Under the pieces are notes generated by a model, which worked only from the letters and a program-made list of their open reading frames with translations, did no database searches and was not told where the DNA came from. Positions 56,635-64,000 of a stretch of 64,000 nt of DNA are shown here, in pieces; positions within the stretch are counted from its first letter, which is position 1, and the number at the start of each line of letters is the position of its first letter. This stretch comes from Stropharia rugosoannulata (lineage: Eukaryota > Basidiomycota > Agaricomycetes > Agaricales > Strophariaceae), in NCBI GenBank assembly GCA_028532985.1, contig JANCIK010000001.1:2418001-2482000 (forward strand), read 5' to 3'. A program made the position numbers and the translations under genes.

Positions 56635-59600
56635 CATACCTTCAAGAAATCTGGGCCCGTCGTCAAACCCACTCCCATCAGAATCTTCAGAATCCGAGCC
56701 ATCAGCATCAGCAGCTTCAAAATCGAGAAACACTCTCTAGATGTGAAATGAAATGAGTTTGCCATCGGAAATCTGTAATGTTTTGCAACGTTACCCGGAG
56801 GTCCGACATGAAAACTTGCGAGCGTTCACGGTGGTGCAGAGCAAGAGTGCGAATTAGCTAAGCAAATCACCGCTGACAAACCTGTAGCGCTACACTCTAA
56901 GGTTAGTCTGTTTCTCTCACGTGCTATATTTATCGTTTATGTCAGCACCTGGATAGACAGGATCTGACTAATTGGCTTAGTCAGCTCCTCGTTGGAAAAG
57001 ACATGACTAAGAATGGACCGGTACGCAGTACGGCACCGCGACCGCATCGCACTCAATTATCGTCAGCGGCTCAGACTCGCTCAAGACTCACTACCATCAG
57101 TAAAAAGAGGAAAAATGGATAGGGAGGAGTAATGCGTTGTAAAGGCTCTGTAATGCGTATAACAAGGTAAAAGCAATGTAATACTTGGGTAAGATGGCAA
57201 CACCGTATATAACAACATTATACCACCACTCCAATTTAATACTTGACAAAATATTGGTGGCAATCTTGTAGATTATGATGCGCCACGTAAATACTTGAAG
57301 GAGTTTGTAACATTTAAATCACATATTACAGTCCCTGCAAATACAAAGAAGGTTTGTGATACTTGACACTTTCAAGAATTGATTGTAGCCAAATTATATA
57401 TCTGAAAGAACATCAAGCAAAGTCCGTTTGCTAGATATGCCGACGCTTGGCCGGTACATCATCACCCGAAAGATCGTCTGCGCTTCTTTTCAAAGCGTCT
57501 GACATCATGGACCATACTCTGCCGTGATCGCACATATAAAGCTTGTCTCCGGTTGTTAGACCCTTATCGAAGATTTCTTGAGAATCTATAAGATGCATCA
57601 GCTGTTGAACTTTGCATGTGAAGGAAAGATGGGTTTACCCTGGCAAGGCTGATATAGAGAGCTCACCTCGTGCGGCTGCCGCACAGGTCTGAAAATGTCA
57701 TAATTTTGAAACTGCATATTCATGCAATTGAAGCGGTCATTCTGGTCTGCGATTCGAGTTTTATAGCCTTGCTTGTGTGCGTTCAATTTTAAGTCCCAAT
57801 CAGTCACCCATGGTACGGTTGCTATTGCCCACCCTATTTGTAGCTCAAGGGCTTTTGATGAGACGATGACTTCATTCTCCACTCGTCACCCATTGTGCTG
57901 CTATCATCATCCTGCCCGCTGCTATCGCCATTCGTAGATGTTTCAATGTTTTCTAGATCTTGAAGGCGCTGCTTGTTATAAAAGATAATGCATAGGCTCT
58001 GCTCTATCAGATGGATTGATTGTACGCTCGTAATTTTGGTGTCATGATGATCCTCTTTATGACCCGCATTTGATATCCTCAAGATGTACCTAGAATTTAG
58101 CCAGAGAATGAGTTCCAGAGATATTCCTCTCGCGTACACAATGTGTTTCCTCTCTTCTTGTGAAATTTCATTCTCGTCATGTCCCTCCATGAGGAAGTGT
58201 TCCATCTTGGTTTGGCCTGTTCTTGGGTATGACTGTCTGTCTAGTGCATTGTATAATATCCCAATGTGACACAGATTCAAAAAATCGGCGATGCCTTTGA
58301 TATCATTTAGGTCAGGAAGGTGAGCCGAAGCTAAAATATATGTCAGTACTTTCAGCATCAAAACCAGTGTCAACATACTTGAGTGATCTTCCCCGCGAAT
58401 AACGAATGACAAATGGAAATACTGGAGCATGCGTAACAGTAGCGCACGAGCGGCAGGGCGGGATGAAGTAGTGACAGCTGGTCCTCCCATTAGACTATGT
58501 ACAAGTCCATAAAATGTGTCCGATATGGTGCTTGTGGAATAAAAATGTCGCATGTGGCATATGGAGTTCTCAATTGTATATATCATGCAAGGGGTGTTCG
58601 GCCTGATGACACTATAGCACATGTTATATGAGACTGAGTAGGAAAGGTATTGCACTTACACTGTTGTCCCTGCGCCTGCGTATATTGCTTCATAATCCCA
58701 TGCTCCTGAAGTTGCGTCATTCGGACAGAAGCCTCCAGTGAAAAGATGTGCGGCTGAAAGGAAACTGAAACTGTGGTCAGGTAGACTTCTGATATCGGCT
58801 TTGTTATTGTAGACAGGGCATCCCAAGGCTAACCATATGGCCCCACATCTAACTGAGAGTTTGGTTGCTTCGCCTTCACAGGAGATGTGCACCCAATGTT
58901 TCCCACCGGTCGTTGCTGCTTGCCCGCAGTGCATGGCAGAGGTGGGGAAGGGGACGTTCTTGCAAAACGGCCGGTCTTGAGTTTGAAACCAGGCCTCAAA
59001 CTCAGAGAAATATGTGGAACGAGTAACTCCACAGAGACTCATTGGAAAATTAAGGGTACACATAACGGGCGCCAACTCCTGCGAAGTGGCAGTAAGAAGT
59101 TGCTGTAGTGTACCAGTTTTTTCTTGTTTCCGACAAGCCTTTATGTCCAAATAGTCTTCCACATAGATGGACTGGTCTGTTGGATGTTCGAAGTCGGCAT
59201 CAGCATTTCTAAGCAGTCCAGACAATGTTCTTACCTTGGATGGATACATGGGATGTCATTGTCTTTTCAAGAGTCAGTAACCCTTGTTCGTCAAATGACA
59301 ATGTAGCGTTGTCATTGGGAATGACAAAATGGTGCGAGCAGAATAGTCGCTGTAGACTTCGAGAATCTAGCTCTTCGAAGTGAGACTTCGTGAAGCCGCA
59401 GAAAATGGACAATGTTGTCTCCGGAGGCTCGTTGATGCAGCGTACATGCAAAGGTATGAATTGTTTATCCTCTGAATATACGTACGTACGCTGCACATGT
59501 TGAGCAATTTCCCACAACGACGAAACATCCAAATACATCTAATATGTCAATTATGTGTTAGTATTGCATGATCACCGCAACTAGCAGTAAAGAACCTTAC

Positions 59601-61593
59601 GTTGTTACGAAACGTAAATTGGTGCTCATGGCCATTTATGTCGTGAGCGGTTACTAAGTGACTCTTCACAACCTTGCAACACTTTCTGTGTTCCAGCGTG
59701 ATCATTTCGTCCTTGGATTAAAATTTGTTCAATTGTCCATTATGGAACATCATGATCAACAACAACAAGCATACCTGAATCTTGATGGCTGGTCTGAAAG
59801 CGGCAATCGTCTTTACATGTTTCGGCGGCGGTGAAGCATAAATTTCAGAGTTGTAGTCAACTTTCCGACCTTGCTTTACTGAACTAGTGACACTATGCGC
59901 TTTCTTTCGACGGGGCTTCGGTGGAGCTCTCTGCAATGATAATAACGGATTAGCGTTCTTTGCATGCGCTGCACGACGAGCAGCATTCTTTGCCTGCGCA
60001 TGTTGGACAGTGCCACTTCCGCTGTGGTCGTCGTTAAGTTCATCAACGTCCATGTCATCCTCCCCCGCCTCACTCTCGCCACTGCTTGTGTCCGCAGAGC
60101 TTTTCACAATTTTTGCAGTACCATCTGGTTCCTCGATCCTGCCATCTTTAGTGTGGGCCTCTTCATCATCGTCAGCCTCTCTGTCTTCATCGTCGGCCTC
60201 TCCATCTTCATCGTCGCCTTCTCCATCTTCATTGCCGCCTTCTCCATCTTCATTGTTGCCCTCCCTTTCAACATCAATGCACTCTCCACCGTCATCGCCG
60301 TCGTTACATTGATCAACTGTGTAACCAGTTTTATTGATGTTCTCCTTTTCAACGAAGTCATTCATCTCGAAAGCATTGTCAACAGCATGCTCATGCACAC
60401 TGCTGCCGATGTCATTATCATCGCCAGGATTCTTGCCCACGCCGGCAATGATGTCTGCATTGTTATCATATTCGAAGCAAAAAAAATCGACTCCAGTATC
60501 GTTGTCCATGTCAAAGTCACCGACTGCAAGATTATTGTCGCCCGTGTAAGCATGAAGGTTCTTGTCAGTTTCATCGGTGGCAGGAACAGGATTGCCCGCG
60601 CAAGCTTCATTGCCCATCTCAAAATCAAGATCGCCCGCGCCAGCATTAGCAGCGTCGTTGTACGCTTCTGCATGATCCTTCGCGTTGGCTGAATTGCCGT
60701 TGTCGTCATGCAAGTGGTCAACTGCTCCTGACATACCAACCATCTCATTTTCGCTGTCACTCCAACTAACTCGTTCTTCCTCATCCTCGACGGCTTGGTG
60801 GATTATCAGACGTTTAATTACGTGCTCACGACTGGCGATGGTAGCGTGTGTGTCTGAAATCTGTTCTGCAGGTGGCGATAAAGGCTGAGAATGTGACGGT
60901 GGCTCAACATTGGCTTGAAGAGCGGCAGCACTTGTAGAGGTCGGGTTTTTCGTCGTCTTAGTTATTGCCGGAGTATTGAAGATATTGAAAAATGCGTTGC
61001 ATGCATCATACACTTCGGTGCTACTAAGCTTGGAAATCAAAGCCCCGGCATCCTTCAAGATAGACTCAACAGCGTCGGGATGATCCACTATATTGAACAA
61101 AGCTTTCCAGAGTATCGTCTCTACTTGCTGTAGGGCCTCTGGTTTGGTTGGTCCAAGCAGACATGATAATTCCATCAAAGACTTTCGGCCAAATGCATTT
61201 TTGTGAATGCTGATGGGGAGGCAAAGGCACAGCGGAGAGACAAGGAGGGCAAGATGTAAAACAAACTTGAGGCCTTTGTCGAACGACTTCAGACTGTCAA
61301 CATATTTATATGCATGTTCATTGAGCCTTGCATGAACATTAGCTAAAAATTCACTGTAAAAATATGGTCAGTTTGTGCAAAAAGTAATTCAATCGTAGCA
61401 TGCACCTTGAGTGCATGTCGGGAAAATCAGGCACATTTTGACTTGACTTGGTCGACATGGTTGCACGCCCAACAACACGATATTCCTTTATAAAAGCTAT
61501 ATGGGCCGCAGCCACCAAAAAATTGTGTTGAATTTTGGCTTTATTCTTAGTAGTATTCACGCGGTAGAGTTCCTGTAAGAGTTGCAGCGATGT
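56635..61593 (-). repeat. Right arm of the long inverted repeat
   Basis: This is the reverse complement of the left arm without Gypsy-1. The spacer between the arms is about 35.7 kb. The length difference between the arms (4959 against 4956 bp, counting the TSD once) is fully explained by the 4-nt and 1-nt indels. Homology continues to the left window edge, so the right arm may extend beyond 61593. Confidence 0.95.
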
Positions 61594-62315
61594 CGGAAGT
61601 GGTGTTTCTGATAAACTGCTTTGAGCCGAACGGGAGGTTGCGTCAGCGGTGCCGCAAAAGTCTCTGATGAAACCATCAGTTACGACAGGCTTTTTGTACA
61701 AATGTTTCATTATGTTGTCGGCATCGTGGGGGATTTCAACAGGACCTGTTTGCCTTGACGCTGATCAGAGTGTTGAAGAAAACGACAGAGATCCGTTGAC
61801 AATATATAGGACCTCTGCAAGTTTGTAATTGCAGATCAAACTGCAAACCTTCCATGCTTGAAGGTCATTCCAATCTGGCGGCGCAGAAGAAGACAAGCGA
61901 TAGCGAGAACCTTCACGAGTAAACTGGATTCCGAGCAAGGCCTGCATTTCCAATGATTCTTGAGATGCGCCTCCATGGAGAAGATACTCCTTTTCATATT
62001 GAAGAATATTCGAAATAATCTCCTGTAACGGATAGTTAGTATCAACAATTTCTTTTGTTAATATCGTTATACCCCGTGTTTGAGACCCTGATCTAAACTT
62101 TGGAGCACCTCCATGATGTTTGTGCCCCACGGAAGTTTCTGAAAAGCGGGAGAAAGCAATGTACGCTCTGAGTCCGATTGCGCAGCACCGTCGCGTTGGT
62201 TCGCTGCGTGCGACACCTCTGGTGATGGCACGTTGATCGGCTGAACATCAACTAAACTGTACGAAGACAGATTGTTAGCACAGAAAGCGACTACAGAAGT
62301 TGTACTTACTTTCAT
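57431..62315 (-). pseudogene. JmjC-like gene, right copy, no Gypsy insertion but frameshifted
   Basis: This copy mirrors the left arm at about 99.9% and preserves the exon that Gypsy-1 splits: its open frame runs 61356 to about 59774 without a break. Upstream exons are visible at about 62280-62092 and 62040-61765. The phase-0 intron between them has a perfect TACTAAC branch site and ends TTACAG. A further exon covers 61710-61409. The start codon is uncertain (ATGs near 62315-62333). Domain order is helical N-terminus, acidic/basic middle (about 60.6-59.8 kb), JmjC-like cupin (about 59.2-58.4 kb), helical C-terminus. At about 57883 one C present in the left copy is missing, shifting the frame so the last exon is lost. 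The RPNTPC motif (Cys for the usual His ligand) is the same here, so it predates the duplication. Confidence 0.7.
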
Positions 62316-62405
62316 TGTTTACCATCATTGCAGCAGATATAGACTCAATGGATCAGTTGCAGGGGTGGACAACTAAACAGCAGGCATCTTGGCCCAAACA
62401 GATTC

Positions 62406-62477
62406 TGACTCATCAAATCTCACGTATGCGTGGCAACTGATGAGTCAGGTGGGGTAGGTGGGGGGGGGTCTGACTCA
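62406..62477. promoter_or_regulatory. Cluster of three bZIP-type (Gcn4/AP-1) sites
   Basis: TGACTCA at 62406-62412, TGAGTCA at 62441-62447 and TGACTCA at 62471-62477, about 100-150 bp upstream of the likely start of the right JmjC-like gene. The flanks of the first and third are similar (CTGACTCATCAxATC), suggesting a local duplication. Confidence 0.45.
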
Positions 62478-63470
62478 TCAGATCCCACGCTAGCTGTAAG
62501 CCTGCCGGCAGAGATTTGCGCCGTGCATTGCCGCTCGGACTCCGTCTCGTCCGTATGTGCTTTGCAAGGAAGAGTTCAGTGCTCGAGACAACCTCTGCAA
62601 GACTGCATGCATCAGCACAGTATTCAGTAATTTCTCCGTCCAATTTTTCATATGATGATGAGGCACTGTCCTGTAAAATAAATAAAAATAAAATAAAAAA
62701 TTCTAGTGAATGCTAGTAACTGAATGGCGAGCCGTGGTTTGATGCGATGTCAGCCATTAAAAATATGGCGCCAATGCACTTCATCAATTAGAAGTTGAAG
62801 GAAAGAAGAACGCGTGAAAAATATGATATATAAAGATACAGGTCTTCTCATAAGGTCAGCATCGTGTAACTCTCCACGTAGTGTTTAAGTTATCGATGCA
62901 AAATGTCCTCTACCCAGATAGAAAGAATAGGCCGCACAGACAGGTTGTATTTCTTCCCAATTGAGCGGAACAAGTTGTTTAGTGGACGGACTGCACCTGT
63001 CTAGCGCTTGAACTCCTGCACCGTCTTCGCCAGCCCGCTATCCAGAACATGCCACAGGGCCTCGCGAGGCAAGTGCAAATAGATTCCTGTTTCAAACGAT
63101 CCAGTAATTTAGCACGCCATTATGTATTCATGTACGGTATATGACAGATTGCCATAGAGTAAAAGGTGGCATTATTGAAATGGTCATGATCTGAGTTACT
63201 TTACGATGAATTTCATGGGGATTCGTCGTCTGCTTCGAATGCCTGCTGAGCTTGACCTTTGCATCTGTGCTCCTGGGGGCGAGCCAAGTACAAAGGAGAT
63301 CTGACTCCTCCTTGAAATTGCTCTAACTGTCTAAAGGTATCCAGAAAAAAGGAGTTTACAGGCTTCTGTGGCATCCCTGAAGTGACATGTAGTAAGTGAG
63401 AGTAGCAGGCGAGCAGCGAGGCGGGGGGTCACGGTGATGACGAGCGGTCCATGTCGTTTCACGACCGTTG

Positions 63471-63509
63471 TGGTCAGCACCTGCAGTGGTCGGCACCTGC
63501 AGTGGTCGG
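63471..63509. repeat. 16-bp tandem repeat, about 2.4 units
   Basis: TGGTC(A/G)GCACCTGCAG repeated twice and then a partial unit. Confidence 0.8.
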
Positions 63510-64000
63510 TCAAAAACCAGACCAAAATACGCCCAAATTACACCGTGGCCGGTCAATAACCAGGTCAGGGTTAAGCAGGGCTTGGGGAATAGGGCCGAAG
63601 GACTGTCGCTTCCTATCAGATTACGACGCAGTGGCCCTCGGATTTCGCCAAACGGGGCCGGAAGAGAGTGAGACCGGCGGAACACAGGCCAGAGAGTTTG
63701 GGCTTTGTTTGGCAATCCCCGTAGGTATAAATGATGAGTCACGTGTGGCTAAATCGGTTCTAAATTCAACTCCTCCTGCTCAGCTTGTTACAGCATACTA
63801 GCGCATCCGGTCTCGGAGGTGTGGCAGCCCTGCTCTGGATATTAACCGTGCACGGCAGTCCGCAGCTCATACGAAGCGCAAGGTATCATGTATGTATATA
63901 TCATACAAATAAACGTTACGACCCATCAAACTAATAATCTTTCCTACAGGTGCATCCAAATTTTGAATGGCAGGTTATACTATTCTCCTAATTGCTTGCG

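Larger units (their letters stand above)
62316..64000. other. No convincing gene; upstream region of the right JmjC-like gene
   Basis: Open frames here are short and of odd composition. Visible features: three TGACTCA/TGAGTCA sites at 62406-62477, a G-run near 62461, and a 16-bp tandem repeat (TGGTCGGCACCTGCAG type) at 63471-63509. Confidence 0.5.

Noticed and set aside
1..61593. Long inverted arms as terminal repeats of one giant transposon
   Set aside because: The arms contain most of an ordinary multi-exon gene, the inner boundary has no repeat-end motif and no flanking duplication can be seen; duplication of a host segment is simpler.
63356..63801. Overlapping frames at the right edge (128 aa minus, 116 aa plus)
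   Set aside because: No recognisable content, no splice context, and they span a small tandem repeat.

Overview
The window looks like a transposon island in a basidiomycete genome, probably Agaricomycetes. Three things suggest this: introns of about 45-70 nt, several with CTNAC/TACTAAC-type branch sites; two Plavaka-type (CACTA-like) transposase genes; and JmjC-like and KOW/Spt5-like genes of the kind known from mushroom genomes. I see no bacterial gene organisation, tRNA, rRNA or CRISPR array. All gene models are by eye; no database search was possible.

Layout. An inverted duplication of about 4.96 kb frames the window. The left arm is 1-20908, interrupted by a retrotransposon and cut by the window edge. 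The right arm is 56635-61593. Each arm carries a multi-exon JmjC-like gene. The left copy is broken by a 4-nt deletion and by LTR element Gypsy-1 (909-16856, TSD ACGC); the right copy is the empty site but has its own 1-nt deletion. Between the arms lie Gypsy-2 (20920-49231), with a 12.2-kb Plavaka DNA transposon nested in its gag (23208-35443), then a 5'-truncated KOW/Spt5-like gene (about 49288-51589) and a second Plavaka transposase gene (51915-56174). The last 1.7 kb (62316-64000) shows no convincing gene.

The two Gypsy elements are the most interesting objects. Both are about 16 kb and share one unusual plan: LTR, PBS, gag, protease and pol in three reading frames joined by two apparent -1 frameshift heptamers, then about 5.5 kb of four antisense, intron-containing accessory genes (named D, C, B and A here, in order from pol to the 3' LTR), then a polypurine tract and the 3' LTR. 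All four accessory genes are conserved between the two diverged elements, with matching introns and their own TATA boxes. A purine-tract module like the 3' PPT recurs between B and A. Each element is also saturated, in LTRs, exons and introns alike, with its own short motif: GCGCGCA(T/A)CGC in Gypsy-1 and CAGCGG (often CTCAGCGGA) in Gypsy-2, sometimes swapped one for the other at homologous positions. This resembles the short dispersed motifs read by the element-encoded anti-silencing (VANC) proteins of plant VANDAL transposons. It suggests that an accessory protein, perhaps the Cys-rich protein A, recognises the motif. That link is inference.

Gypsy-1 is dead as read (two in-frame stops in pro/pol; 14 transitions between its LTRs). 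Gypsy-2 is younger (4 LTR differences in 1413 bp) but has a cluster of single-base frameshifts in integrase plus the Plavaka insertion.
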